Source of the DNA: Sutcliffiella cohnii
GTDB lineage: Bacteria; Bacillota; Bacilli; Bacillales; Bacillaceae_I
Direction: 5' to 3'
DNA length: 64,000 bases
Assembly (NCBI RefSeq): GCF_002250055.1
Contig: NZ_CP018866.1
Coordinates: 2,224,501-2,288,500, forward strand
In this document: positions 42,688-51,430 of the stretch, in pieces
Position numbering within the stretch: the first letter of the stretch is position 1
Layout of the letters: each line of letters begins with the position of its first letter
The notes under the pieces: model-generated
The model's database searches: none
Seen by the model: only the letters and a program-made list of their open reading frames with translations
Told to the model about the DNA's origin: nothing
Position numbers and translations under genes: made by a program

Positions 42688-43608
42688 ATGAAATTTATTA
42701 GTTTTATAAAGAAAGATGGAAGCACCGCTGCAGGTGTTTTAACAAACGATGGGAGAAATGTAGTAGACATACAAGTAGCATCAAACGGAAAACTACCGAA
42801 CGATTTAATAATCTATATTAAAAATCATGAAAAATACAAAGATTTACTTAATGAATGCCTTTCTAGCAACTTAAAAGAAGGGGTCTACTCGCTAGAAGGG
42901 CTGCAATTAACGGCGCCACTACCGACCCCTGTTAGCTTTCGAGATTTTTATGCCTTTGAAGAGCATGTAAAAACAGCAAGGGAACGAAGAGGATTAAAGG
43001 TAGTTTCAGAGTGGTATGAATTTCCCGTTTTTTATTTTTCTAATCATTTAGCCATTAAAGGGCCAGACGAACCTATTAAAATACCAAAACCTTCAGAACG
43101 ACTTGATTATGAACTAGAAATAGCTTGTATAATCGGAAAAAGTGGAATAAATATACGTGCAGAAGAAGCCGAGGACTATATTTTTGGGTATTGTATTTTA
43201 AACGACTGGAGTGCGAGGGATATTCAAGCAAAAGAAATGAAGGTTGGTCTTGGCCCCGCAAAAGGAAAAGATTTTGCGACTTCTATTGGACCTTATATTG
43301 TCACTAAAGATGAAATAAATCAATATCGAATAGAGGACAGGTATGATTTGAAAATGGAAGCAAAAGTGAATGGTTTCCTATTATCTAGTGGAAACTTCAA
43401 AGACATTCATTATACATTTGGACAAATGATTGAAAGAGCATCTCATGATGTAATGCTATATCCTGGTGAAATAATAGGTTCTGGAACAGTGGGTACTGGT
43501 TGTATTTTAGAGTTGGGAGCTGACACACACCGTTGGTTACAAGCAGGGGACGAAGTAGAACTATCCATAACGGGTCTGGGCTCTTTAAAAAATAAAATAA
43601 TAGAATAA
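42688..43608 (+). CDS. fumarylacetoacetate hydrolase family protein
   Basis: This 306-residue FAH-fold hydrolase has metal ligands in LDYELEIACIIGKSG (Glu pair) and NDWSARDIQ and the GPAKGKDFATSIGPYIV segment. In this operon it should cleave the ring-opened product of homogentisate to fumarate (or maleate) and acetoacetate. No maleylacetoacetate isomerase gene is present in the window, so its isomer preference is open. Confidence 0.88.
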   Translation: MKFISFIKKDGSTAAGVLTNDGRNVVDIQVASNGKLPNDLIIYIKNHEKYKDLLNECLSSNLKEGVYSLEGLQLTAPLPTPVSFRDFYAFEEHVKTARERRGLKVVSEWYEFPVFYFSNHLAIKGPDEPIKIPKPSERLDYELEIACIIGKSGINIRAEEAEDYIFGYCILNDWSARDIQAKEMKVGLGPAKGKDFATSIGPYIVTKDEINQYRIEDRYDLKMEAKVNGFLLSSGNFKDIHYTFGQMIERASHDVMLYPGEIIGSGTVGTGCILELGADTHRWLQAGDEVELSITGLGSLKNKIIE

Positions 43609-43621
43609 GAGGTGATGACGA

Positions 43622-44773
43622 ATGTATTACCGCCAACTTGGTAAAATACCACATAAACGACATACGATGTTTAAAAAGGAAGACGGCACGTTATTTCGTG
43701 AGCAAGTAATGGGGACCAAAGGTTTTTCCGGGACACAATCGATTTTATATCATCATTTTTTACCGACAGAAGTAGTAAAATCAACAAAACTTTATCGTTA
43801 TTTACCCGAATATGAAGAACAAGATGCACTTAACCATCGACATTTATTAACGACTGAAATAGAAACTAAAGGTGATGCATTACAAGCTAGAGAATATTTA
43901 TTAGGTAATGACGATTTATTAATTGGGACCGTATTAGTTACAGAACCGATGAAAAGCTTTTATCGTAACGGTGATGGCGATGAAGTTCTCTATATACATT
44001 ATGGTACAGGGAAAATAGAATCGATGTTCGGATCTATAACTTATCGGCCGGGCGACTATGTTACTTTACCAATCGGTACAATTTACCGACTTACCCCAAC
44101 AGAAACGACGAAAATATTATTTGTTGAATCATTTAGTCAAATTACAACTCCTAAACGTTATCGGAATGAATATGGACAATTGTTAGAGCATAGTCCATTT
44201 TGTGAACGTGACATACGCGGACCAGAAGAGTTAGAAACGTTTAACGAAAAAGGAGAATTTGAAGTTTTAACTAAAACACGCGGGTTTATTCATTCACATA
44301 TTTTAGGACATCACCCGCTCGATGTAGTCGGTTGGGATGGCTATTTATATCCTTGGGTGTTCAATATTGAAGATTTCGAGCCGATAACTGGTCGCGTTCA
44401 CCAACCGCCTCCAGTACATCAAACTTTTGAAGGTCATAATTTTGTTATTTGTTCTTTTGTTCCAAGACTTTATGATTATCACCCAGAAGCAATCCCGGCA
44501 CCATATTATCATAGTAATGTAAATAGTGATGAACTTTTATATTATGTAGAAGGGAACTTTATGAGTAGAAAAGGAATAAAGAAGGGATCTATTACTTTAC
44601 ACCCTTCAGGCATACCACATGGGCCACATCCTGGAACAACCGAAGCTAGTATCGGTAAAAAAGAAACGTTAGAACTAGCTGTTATGATCGACACATTCCG
44701 ACCATTAAAAGTAGTAAAAAAAGCACAAGCAATTGAGGATAAAAACTATATGTTCACGTGGATAGAAAAATAA
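43622..44773 (+). CDS. hmgA: homogentisate 1,2-dioxygenase
   Basis: This 383-residue cupin dioxygenase opens the homogentisate ring to maleylacetoacetate. The iron site is recognisable: His in PYYHSN, Glu in NSDELLYYVEG and His in GIPHGPHPG. Shorter than proteobacterial forms (about 430) but complete. Last gene of the operon, 13 bases after the FAH gene, GAGGTGATG ribosome site. Confidence 0.93.
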   Translation: MYYRQLGKIPHKRHTMFKKEDGTLFREQVMGTKGFSGTQSILYHHFLPTEVVKSTKLYRYLPEYEEQDALNHRHLLTTEIETKGDALQAREYLLGNDDLLIGTVLVTEPMKSFYRNGDGDEVLYIHYGTGKIESMFGSITYRPGDYVTLPIGTIYRLTPTETTKILFVESFSQITTPKRYRNEYGQLLEHSPFCERDIRGPEELETFNEKGEFEVLTKTRGFIHSHILGHHPLDVVGWDGYLYPWVFNIEDFEPITGRVHQPPPVHQTFEGHNFVICSFVPRLYDYHPEAIPAPYYHSNVNSDELLYYVEGNFMSRKGIKKGSITLHPSGIPHGPHPGTTEASIGKKETLELAVMIDTFRPLKVVKKAQAIEDKNYMFTWIEK

Positions 44774-44776
44774 GAG

Positions 44777-44825
44777 AAAAAGGTCCCAAAAATCAGTAGC
44801 GACTGACTTTAGGGGCCTTTTTTGT
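44777..44825 (+). terminator. intrinsic terminator of the homogentisate operon
   Basis: A long hairpin, AAAAAGGTCCCAAAAATCAGT against ACTGAC..GGGGCCTTTTTT, follows hmgA. The 5' arm is the same sequence as at 48689-48709. Confidence 0.88.
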
Positions 44826-45182
44826 TATTTGTTAAGTTATATGTTCTTACTGTTTTAAGACTTATTGAATTGCCCACTTTTTATAATCATCAAACTTTAA
44901 TCTTCCATTATATAAGCGCAATAATTGTCACATAACGATAAAAAATGTAATAAAACGTCGAGTATAAAAATTTGTCAATACCATTTCATTAGTATATATT
45001 TCATTGAATGGGAGGGAAACCCAAAAACGAAAAGTAGACTTTTGCTTTCGTAACACCGTTTATCCTTCTTCTAACCTTTCTATATTAAACACTTACATAT
45101 CCTTCCTAAAATATTACAAGAAACAGATGCTATGATAGTTTCGTAGCTATCAAACACTTATGTAAACAGGGAGGAATCAAAT
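44826..45182 (+). promoter_or_regulatory. promoter and long leader of the CAP-domain gene
   Basis: The interval has no gene. A promoter TTGTCA (44972-44977), 17 bases, TATATT (44995-45000) is visible, giving a leader of about 175 bases. A small hairpin (AAAAG TAGA CTTTT, near 45030-45045) follows GGGAGGGAAACCC. I could not match the leader to a known riboswitch. Confidence 0.5.
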
Positions 45183-45983
45183 ATGTTGAAAAGTAAGAGA
45201 ACATTACTTTCTTTCATAACAGCATTAACTTTTATAGTAGCTTTTTCATTCGGAACAATCGCTTCAGCGGATTCCGGCTCAAACACCTATGTTAAAAACC
45301 ATTTCATCAAACAAGTTACTGTATTTAAAAATCAAGATGATATACAGACGTTTTTTGAAAAGTTTATGGCGGAACTAGAGTCTAAGTTGCAGAAAAGTAA
45401 TTCGGTAGAAGAAAAAGCACCAACTTCAAAAGAGGAAGTCCCTACAAAAGAACAAAATGAACCAATAGAAAAAGAACCAGCTAAAACAGAATCGAAAGAA
45501 CCGGAAAAAGAACAGCAACCAAAAGAGCCTGTTCAAACAACACCACCTTCCAAATCAGTTGAAGAGGAAAAAAGACAAGAAACGAATACAGACCAATCAA
45601 TTGGTGTAAGTGCATTTGAACAAAAGGTTGTACAGTTAACAAATGAAGAACGAGCAAAACAAGGACTTGCACCTCTTCAATTAGATAAAAACTTAAGTAA
45701 AGTAGCGCGTGAGAAATCAAAGGATATGCAAACTCAAAACTATTTTTCACATACAAGTCCTACTTACGGATCTCCATTTGAAATGATGAACCAGTTTGGA
45801 ATTTCATATAAGAGCGCAGGTGAAAATATCGCCATGGGCCAACGAAGCCCTGAAGAAGTAGTAAACGCATGGATGAATTCTCCTGGTCACCGAGCAAACA
45901 TTATGAACTCGTCATTTACTCATATTGGCGTTGGACATGTTGAACAAGGAAACTATTGGACTCAAATGTTTATTGGTAAATAA
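45183..45983 (+). CDS. secreted CAP/SCP-domain protein (YkwD-like)
   Basis: This 266-residue protein has a signal peptide (cleavage near ASA-DSG, about residue 30), a long Glu/Lys/Pro/Thr-rich linker (about 75-140) and a CAP domain (FEQKVVQLTNEERAKQGLAPLQLD; YFSHTSPTYGSPFEMM; SAGENIAMGQRSPEEVVNAWMNSPGHRANIM; IGVGHVEQGNYW). CAP motif His and Glu residues are present. Such exported proteins are common in spore-formers; function is unknown. Start follows GGGAGGAATC. Confidence 0.9.
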   Translation: MLKSKRTLLSFITALTFIVAFSFGTIASADSGSNTYVKNHFIKQVTVFKNQDDIQTFFEKFMAELESKLQKSNSVEEKAPTSKEEVPTKEQNEPIEKEPAKTESKEPEKEQQPKEPVQTTPPSKSVEEEKRQETNTDQSIGVSAFEQKVVQLTNEERAKQGLAPLQLDKNLSKVAREKSKDMQTQNYFSHTSPTYGSPFEMMNQFGISYKSAGENIAMGQRSPEEVVNAWMNSPGHRANIMNSSFTHIGVGHVEQGNYWTQMFIGK

Positions 45984-45995
45984 AAGTACTTCTCT

Positions 45996-46032
45996 TACTC
46001 TATCACATGCTGATAGAGTATTTTTCTTTTTT
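45996..46032 (+). terminator. intrinsic terminator of the CAP-domain gene
   Basis: TACTCTATCA and TGATAGAGTA enclose CATGC, followed by TTTTTCTTTTTTT. Confidence 0.9.
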
Positions 46033-46101
46033 TCAAAAGAGGAATATTGTATAGTTTAAGAGAATTTATTGTTACTTAGTAAAAGGAAAGGGAGGTAAGA
46101 G

Positions 46102-47001
46102 ATGTCATTTCTATTGCAATTACAGAAGTGGTTAGACCAGCCAATTAAAGAAATAAAAGAAATAAAGAAAGGTTTTTCTTCAGACAAAAAATATTATCTA
46201 AAGACTAACGAACAAGCATATTTAGTTAAAGTATCTGAACGAAATAATACGGAAAGGAAGTATACAGAGTTTCAAGTTCATCAACGAGCATTTCAAAATA
46301 AAGTTAAAACTAATAAACCAATTAAATTTACGTACGATTCAACAAGTTGTTACTCTATTTTCACATACGTAAGTGGCAAAGATGCTTCTGACATTTTACC
46401 TTTATTGACTACAGAAAAGCAGTATGCAATTGGGATAGAAGCAGGAATGGAATTGAAAAAAATACATAAAGTTAAATCTGAAGTTTCCCTTGATTGGTAT
46501 ATGTATAAAAAAGAAAAAAATGAACGGTATTGGCAAATGTATCAAAATAGCAATACAAAAATAGAAGGGGATACTCTAATACAAGAATTTATTAGTGAAA
46601 ATTATGATCTAATGAAGGAAAGGAGTATCACTCTCCAACATGATGATTTTCATGTTAACAACATGATTTGCTCTGGCGAGAAACTATCAGCAGTCATTGA
46701 TTTTGATCGATTTGATTGGGGAGATCCGATTCATGATTTATATAAGACAGGAATGTTTAGTAGGGAAGTAAGCATCCCATTTTGCAACGGGCTAATAGAT
46801 GGGTATTTTCAACATAATATACCGTCATCTTTTTGGAGGTTGTACAATTTGTATACGGCTATGATTATCTTTCCTTCGGTTGTGTGGACAGAAAAAGTTA
46901 CACCAAATTTAATCGAAGAAAATGAAACTCGAATTAAGAATATACTGAACGATCATGATTATTTCCAAGGAGCAATTCCAAGCTGGTATAAAAAAGGATG
47001 A
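46102..47001 (+). CDS. aminoglycoside phosphotransferase-family kinase
   Basis: This 299-residue protein-kinase-like small-molecule kinase has LQHDDFHVNNMI (catalytic Asp/Asn loop) and AVIDFDRFDWGDPIHDLYK (metal-binding DFD). Family members phosphorylate antibiotics, choline, homoserine or sugars; no substrate is suggested by neighbours. ATG follows GGGAGGTAAG. Confidence 0.82.
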   Translation: MSFLLQLQKWLDQPIKEIKEIKKGFSSDKKYYLKTNEQAYLVKVSERNNTERKYTEFQVHQRAFQNKVKTNKPIKFTYDSTSCYSIFTYVSGKDASDILPLLTTEKQYAIGIEAGMELKKIHKVKSEVSLDWYMYKKEKNERYWQMYQNSNTKIEGDTLIQEFISENYDLMKERSITLQHDDFHVNNMICSGEKLSAVIDFDRFDWGDPIHDLYKTGMFSREVSIPFCNGLIDGYFQHNIPSSFWRLYNLYTAMIIFPSVVWTEKVTPNLIEENETRIKNILNDHDYFQGAIPSWYKKG

Positions 47002-47030
47002 AAACGAACGTGAAAACGACAAAACAAATG

Positions 47031-47066
47031 AGGTTATAAGTGTCAAACGGCATTTATAGCCTTTTA
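47031..47066 (+). terminator. probable terminator of the phosphotransferase gene
   Basis: AGGTTATAAGTG pairs, with two G-U pairs, with CATTTATAGCCT around TCAAACGG, followed by TTTTAATTTTTG. Confidence 0.7.
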
Positions 47067-47125
47067 ATTTTTGTAATTATAATTGAATTAACTAGATGAT
47101 TCTTCATATTTTTTAAAAACAGAAA

Positions 47126-47140
47126 ATTTTCAGAAAGTAA
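47126..47140 (+). promoter_or_regulatory. CodY-box-like sequence
   Basis: AATTTTCAGAAAGTA matches the CodY consensus AATTTTCWGAAAATT at 13 of 15 positions, with an overlapping inverted partial copy. It lies in an AT-rich gene-free stretch 200 bases before the FAD oxidoreductase. Confidence 0.4.
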
Positions 47141-47304
47141 TTTAAAATATTAGCATATTATTTACAAGTAGTAAATATTGTTAAAAATTTTATAAACGTC
47201 TTTTAAATCATTGATTTATCTCACTATTAATAATAATATAGATATATAATCTTTTATTTTAATATAATTAAAATGAAAATATTCAAATAAAATATTTTCA
47301 TTTG

Positions 47305-47318
47305 TGTAAACGATTACA
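47305..47318 (+). promoter_or_regulatory. perfect cre (CcpA) site upstream of the FAD oxidoreductase
   Basis: TGTAAACGATTACA fits the cre consensus at all 14 positions and ends 17 bases before the GTG start, so CcpA binding here would obstruct transcription of the gene. Confidence 0.75.
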
Positions 47319-47335
47319 TATTGGGGGTACTTAAG

Positions 47336-48634
47336 GTGGAGAAACAAATTCTGAATTTTGATGTCGTAATCGTTGGCGGTGGACTTGCGGGTCTTTCAAC
47401 TGCTGCGTATTTATCTAATAACGGGAAGAAAGTTGCCGTTTTAGAAAGAGGGAAGCTCGGGGGGAGAGCTGTAACATTACCGTTAAAAGGGTTTAAATTT
47501 AACTTTGGGGCACATGCTATTTACGGTCGAGATACTTCCATTTTAAAAACATTTGAAAAAGAGCTAAAATTAAATATTGATTGGAATGACTTCAATCCTT
47601 ACAAAGCTAGATATGATACAGGAAAAGAGTTAAGTCATGTACCTTCCAACGTACGAGGACTATTTAAAACAAAGATTTTATCATCACCTGGTAAAGTGTT
47701 ATTTGCATGGGAAGTATTCAAAACAATGTTAAGTATTGATTCTGGTGAACCACACGTTTCCATTGGCAAATGGTTAGAAAAGAATAAGATTGAAGGCGAC
47801 GTAAAGAAAATGATGTTAACGTTAGCATCATCTAACTTCTTTACAAGTGAACCAGAACAAATTCCATCAGAAGTGTTTTTTCAATACTATAAAAGAATCT
47901 TCACAACAAACAAGCCAGTCGCATACATTGGCGGAGGCTGGCAAGCACTAATCGATGAGTTTGTTCGTGTTATTAAAGATAATAATGGAGAAATTTTTGA
48001 AAAAACGAAGCTTCAACAAGTCGTAACTGCTAATAATAAAGTAACGGAATTACATTGCGGAGACACTATTTACAGCGCAAATGACTTTGTATTTTGTATT
48101 CCTCCGAAGGAACTTGCTAAAGTATTTACGGAAACAGAAATTGAAGATTGGGTAAAACAATACGCAAAATATCAATCAACGAAAGTATACGTATACGACA
48201 TTGGCCTTTCTGAAAGAGTCGATAGCCCATTCACTTATATTTATGATCAAGAAAATAAAATGTTTATAACTGACATTTCTTACTACGACGAAACATGTAC
48301 ACCTGAGGGCGGACAGCTCCTTCAAGCAGTTGCATATTTAAAAGAAGAGGAGATTGGAAAGCCAGAAATACTTGAAGAGTATAAAGAGAAAATTGAAGCA
48401 CTGTATGATAAGCATTTTAATGGCTGGAGAGAAAATTTAGTAGTACAACGTGTTTCTAAAAATGCTGTCGTACAAGAAATTAAATGGAATATGAACCAAG
48501 TGGCAATGCCAATTTACTTCCCGGATTTCCGAAACACATTTTTTGCTGGAGACTGGTGTGAAGGACAGGGGCAATTATCAGAGTTATCTTTCTCAAGTGC
48601 ATTAAACGTAGCCAATTTAATTTTAAAAAAATAA
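47336..48634 (+). CDS. phytoene-dehydrogenase-like FAD-dependent oxidoreductase
   Basis: This 432-residue flavoprotein has the dinucleotide motif VVIVGGGLAGLSTAAYLSNNGKKVAVLERGKLGGRA and a C-terminal FAD closing motif FFAGDWCEGQGQLSELSFSSALNVA. It belongs to the amine oxidase/phytoene desaturase-like group. No carotenoid genes adjoin, so the substrate is unknown. The GTG at 47336 follows GGGGG; an upstream TTG at 47321 has no site. Confidence 0.82.
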   Translation: MEKQILNFDVVIVGGGLAGLSTAAYLSNNGKKVAVLERGKLGGRAVTLPLKGFKFNFGAHAIYGRDTSILKTFEKELKLNIDWNDFNPYKARYDTGKELSHVPSNVRGLFKTKILSSPGKVLFAWEVFKTMLSIDSGEPHVSIGKWLEKNKIEGDVKKMMLTLASSNFFTSEPEQIPSEVFFQYYKRIFTTNKPVAYIGGGWQALIDEFVRVIKDNNGEIFEKTKLQQVVTANNKVTELHCGDTIYSANDFVFCIPPKELAKVFTETEIEDWVKQYAKYQSTKVYVYDIGLSERVDSPFTYIYDQENKMFITDISYYDETCTPEGGQLLQAVAYLKEEEIGKPEILEEYKEKIEALYDKHFNGWRENLVVQRVSKNAVVQEIKWNMNQVAMPIYFPDFRNTFFAGDWCEGQGQLSELSFSSALNVANLILKK

Positions 48635-48688
48635 TGGATATGCTATCCTACCATTGGATTGAAAGTTGAACATATCAATAAACGACAG

Positions 48689-48738
48689 AAAAAGGTCCCA
48701 AAAATCAGTGTCTCCACTGACTTTTGAGACCTTTTTAT
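48689..48738. terminator. bidirectional terminator between the FAD oxidoreductase and MATE genes
   Basis: AAAAAGGTCCCAAAAATCAG and its near complement (CTGACTTTTGAGACCTTTTT) form a long stem with T runs in both directions. It overlaps the MATE stop. Confidence 0.88.
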
Positions 48739-50093
48739 TCACTTTCCATTTTCACTACCTTTTTTTGCAAATGAATTAATCGGAAGGAAAGACCGATTGC
48801 ACCAGCGGCAAGTCCGACAATAAGACCAACCCAATAACCAAAAGCTCCTAACTCGGTAAAGTTAGCTAAAATAAAACCAATTGGAAGGCCAATAACCCAA
48901 TAAGATATAAGAGCTAAATAAAATGCGGCATTAACATCTTTATAACCACGTAATGCTCCTTGTATCGGTGCCGCAATTGCATCCGACAACTGAAAAAATA
49001 GAGCGTAAATTAGAAATACAGTTGTTAATAATAAAACATCTGTGTCTTTCGTATATAAAGAAGCAATTTCCTCGCGCAAGAAGAATAGGAAAATTGCAAG
49101 TATACTTGAAAAAATAACAGCTATACTTATTCCTAAAAACGTATATTGCCTAGCATCTTTCCACCGTTTTGCTCCAACTTCAAATCCCACTAAAATCGTT
49201 AACGCCATCGAAATACTTAAAGGGATCATATAAAGAAAGGAGGCGAAATTTAATGCAACTTGATGTGCTGCGATCGTTATCGTATCGAAAGCACTCATTA
49301 GTAGTGTCACCGCAGAGAAAATGCTTGTCTCAAAAAATATAGACAGACCAATTGGCACTCCAATTAATAAAATTTCCTTCCATTTATTAAACTGAATAGG
49401 AACCCAAGATTTTAAAATACCGTAAACAGCAAAGGGTTGATATTTTAATACAATAAATAGAGAAATAATTAAAATGAGCCAATAGGTAAGTGCAGACGCA
49501 ATACCAGCACCAATCCCACCTAAACTTGGTAAGCCTAGTTTTCCAAAGATCAGTACATAATTTAATAATACGTTAATCGGCAAGGATAATAATGTAATAA
49601 TCATAGAAATTCTCGTATGACCAAGTGCGTCAATAAAACTTCTTACTACAGAGTATGCAAATAACGGGAATATACCGAATGATAATGCTATTAAGTAATA
49701 TTTAGCAACATAACGCACTTCATTTTCTAATGTCATTCCATTTAAAATTGGGTTAAGCACGATAGCACCAAGGCAGATGACAATTAAACTCATGACTATT
49801 GAAACGTATAGCCCTTGCGTTACAGAATTAGATACTTCCCCACCTTTTTTTCCTCCAACTAATTGAGCCACAATCGGAGTAATCGATAAGAGAATACCGC
49901 TAAGCCCCGTATAAACAGGAATCCACAATCCAGAACCTACTGCTACACCTGCTAAATCTGTGGCACTCACATTTCCAGTCATCATAATATCGAACAAATT
50001 CATAGAGGATAAAGAAACTTGAGTAATTACAATTGGTATAACAATTTGAATAAATATTTTCAATTTATCTCTATATGTATGAGCCTGTTTCAT
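48735..50093 (-). CDS. MATE family efflux transporter
   Basis: This 452-residue protein has twelve predicted membrane segments and the MATE pattern (ITQVSLSSMNLFDIMMTGNVSATDLAGVAVGSGLW; VQGALRGYKDVN-like loop in the second half). It would export cationic drugs or metabolites by H+ or Na+ antiport. Monocistronic on the minus strand, AAAGGGG ribosome site. Confidence 0.9.
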   Translation of the reverse strand: MKQAHTYRDKLKIFIQIVIPIVITQVSLSSMNLFDIMMTGNVSATDLAGVAVGSGLWIPVYTGLSGILLSITPIVAQLVGGKKGGEVSNSVTQGLYVSIVMSLIVICLGAIVLNPILNGMTLENEVRYVAKYYLIALSFGIFPLFAYSVVRSFIDALGHTRISMIITLLSLPINVLLNYVLIFGKLGLPSLGGIGAGIASALTYWLILIISLFIVLKYQPFAVYGILKSWVPIQFNKWKEILLIGVPIGLSIFFETSIFSAVTLLMSAFDTITIAAHQVALNFASFLYMIPLSISMALTILVGFEVGAKRWKDARQYTFLGISIAVIFSSILAIFLFFLREEIASLYTKDTDVLLLTTVFLIYALFFQLSDAIAAPIQGALRGYKDVNAAFYLALISYWVIGLPIGFILANFTELGAFGYWVGLIVGLAAGAIGLSFRLIHLQKKVVKMESE

Positions 50094-50239
50094 TTCATAA
50101 TCCCCTTTATGTGTACACGTAATCTTAAAGATTATATCATCGAGAAAAAATAACGCAAAGTGAAAATTATATTAGCTGTATATAATTATATTTTTTTACA
50201 ATAATTTTAACAAAGTGTCACTAAATCTAATTAAAAATG

Positions 50240-50268
50240 TTGACATGAATCTATTATATTATTAATAT
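50240..50268 (+). promoter_or_regulatory. sigma-A promoter of the riboswitch-terC unit
   Basis: TTGACA (50240-50245), 17 bases, TAATAT (50263-50268). The start falls about 25 bases before the riboswitch aptamer. Confidence 0.82.
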
Positions 50269-50298
50269 ATTAGTATCAATTACATATCGAAAGCCCAT

Positions 50299-50398
50299 TC
50301 AAAGGGGAGTAGCTATGAAAACGATAATGTCGTCATCTCGTAACTGTAGATCAGTTTCCGGCGTTATCGGCAACCATTGTTGTTAGCAAGACCTTTGC
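50299..50398 (+). ncRNA. yybP-ykoY manganese riboswitch aptamer
   Basis: The hallmark AAAGGGGAGTAGC (50301-50313), internal GTCGTCATC and the closing TTAGCAAGACCTTTGCC match the yybP-ykoY class, with the P1 helix CAAAGG/CCTTTG. This class senses Mn2+ and commonly precedes TerC-type exporters. A 23-codon open frame inside (MKTIMSSSRN..) uses the conserved GGGGAG as an apparent ribosome site and is most likely accidental. Confidence 0.93.
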
Positions 50399-50428
50399 CT
50401 AAGTTCTATTTAGGTAAAGGTCTTTTTT
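50388..50428 (+). terminator. riboswitch-controlled terminator (segments A and B)
   Basis: AAGACCTTTGCCTAA (50388-50402) pairs with TTAGGTAAAGGTCTT (50410-50424), then T(4). Its 5' arm is the 3' strand of the aptamer P1, so ligand-stabilised P1 would prevent termination. Confidence 0.88.
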
Positions 50429-50482
50429 GTGTTCTTACGCACAAAAAGCCTTTACCTGAAAAAGTAGGGTAGAGGCTTTTTA
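50412..50482 (+). promoter_or_regulatory. anti-terminator and second hairpin (segments B, C, D)
   Basis: Segment B (50412-50431) is also complementary to C (CACAAAAAGCCTTTACCT, 50440-50457). C can alternatively pair with D (AGGGTAGAGGCTTTTT, 50466-50481) in a second terminator-like hairpin. A:B and B:C exclude each other, as do B:C and C:D. Confidence 0.65.
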
Positions 50483-50500
50483 TATTAAGGAGGAAGTAAA

Positions 50501-51304
50501 TTGGAAGTTCAATTATTGTTAGAGTACGGTTGGGTATTGTTAGTATTAATTATATTAGAAGGTATATTAGCAGCTGACAATGCACTAGTTTTAGCTATTA
50601 TGGTAAAACATTTACCGGATGATTTACGTAAAAAAGCACTTTTCTACGGTCTAGCAGGTGCTTTTGTGTTCCGAATTGGATCATTGTTTATCATTTCGTT
50701 TTTAGTTGATATTTGGCAAGTTCAAGCAATTGGGGCTCTATATTTACTGTTTATTTGTTTCAATCATTTATGGAGAAAAGCAGTAAGCGCCAAAGCCGAG
50801 GAGGCGGCGGCTACTAGAGAGAAGAAAAAAGAATCCAGTTTTTGGATGACTGTATTAAAAGTGGAATTGGCGGATATCGCATTTGCTGTTGATTCTATTC
50901 TTGCAGCGATTGCCTTAGCAATGACGTTACCGAAAACGAACTTACCAACTATTGGGGGATTAGATGGTGGACAGTTTATCATCATTTTCCTAGGCGGTTT
51001 TACTGGAGTAGTTATTATGCGTTTCGCAGCTACGTATTTTGTAAAATTATTGAAAGAACGCCCAACATTAGAAACGGCTGCATTTTTAATAGTTGGTTGG
51101 GTAGGGGTTAAACTGGCTGTATTTACACTTGCACATCCAAACGTCCATATTATTCCACATATCGTGCCGGAGCACCCAGTATGGAAAGGTATTTTCTGGG
51201 CAGTACTCATCGGCCTAGCAGTTGGTGGCTATATAATAGGTGGTAAGAAGAAAAATCCTGTTGAAGAACATGCTGATAGAGTTAAAAAAGCAGAGAATAT
51301 GTAA
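50501..51304 (+). CDS. TerC family integral membrane protein, probable Mn2+ exporter (MeeY/YkoY-like)
   Basis: This 267-residue protein has seven to eight membrane helices and the TerC motifs LEGILAADNALVLAIMVKHLP and ELADIAFAVDSILAAIALA, whose Asp residues likely bind metal. Bacillus TerC proteins MeeF/MeeY export manganese for loading of secreted enzymes, and the upstream Mn riboswitch agrees. TTG start after AAGGAGG. Confidence 0.92.
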   Translation: MEVQLLLEYGWVLLVLIILEGILAADNALVLAIMVKHLPDDLRKKALFYGLAGAFVFRIGSLFIISFLVDIWQVQAIGALYLLFICFNHLWRKAVSAKAEEAAATREKKKESSFWMTVLKVELADIAFAVDSILAAIALAMTLPKTNLPTIGGLDGGQFIIIFLGGFTGVVIMRFAATYFVKLLKERPTLETAAFLIVGWVGVKLAVFTLAHPNVHIIPHIVPEHPVWKGIFWAVLIGLAVGGYIIGGKKKNPVEEHADRVKKAENM

Positions 51305-51361
51305 ATAAAGAATTAATTGTGATTTGTATTACTTCATGTATAATAAAATGACTGTTATAAT

Positions 51362-51395
51362 AAAAAGGCTGTTGATTTTATCAACAGCTTTTTCC
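51362..51395 (+). terminator. intrinsic terminator of terC
   Basis: AAAAAGGCTGTTGA pairs with TCAACAGCTTTTT, followed by CC. Confidence 0.85.
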
Positions 51396-51430
51396 TATAT
51401 AATGCAAAGAGATGTAAAAGGAGAATTTAG

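Noticed and set aside
44826..45182. Possible riboswitch upstream of the CAP-domain gene
   Set aside because: GGGAGGGAAACCC and a small hairpin looked suggestive, but I could not fit the conserved core of the c-di-AMP, c-di-GMP or other classes.
50315..50386. 23-codon leader peptide within the terC leader
   Set aside because: The apparent ribosome site is the conserved GGGGAGTAG of the Mn riboswitch and the frame covers the aptamer core, so coincidence is the simpler reading.
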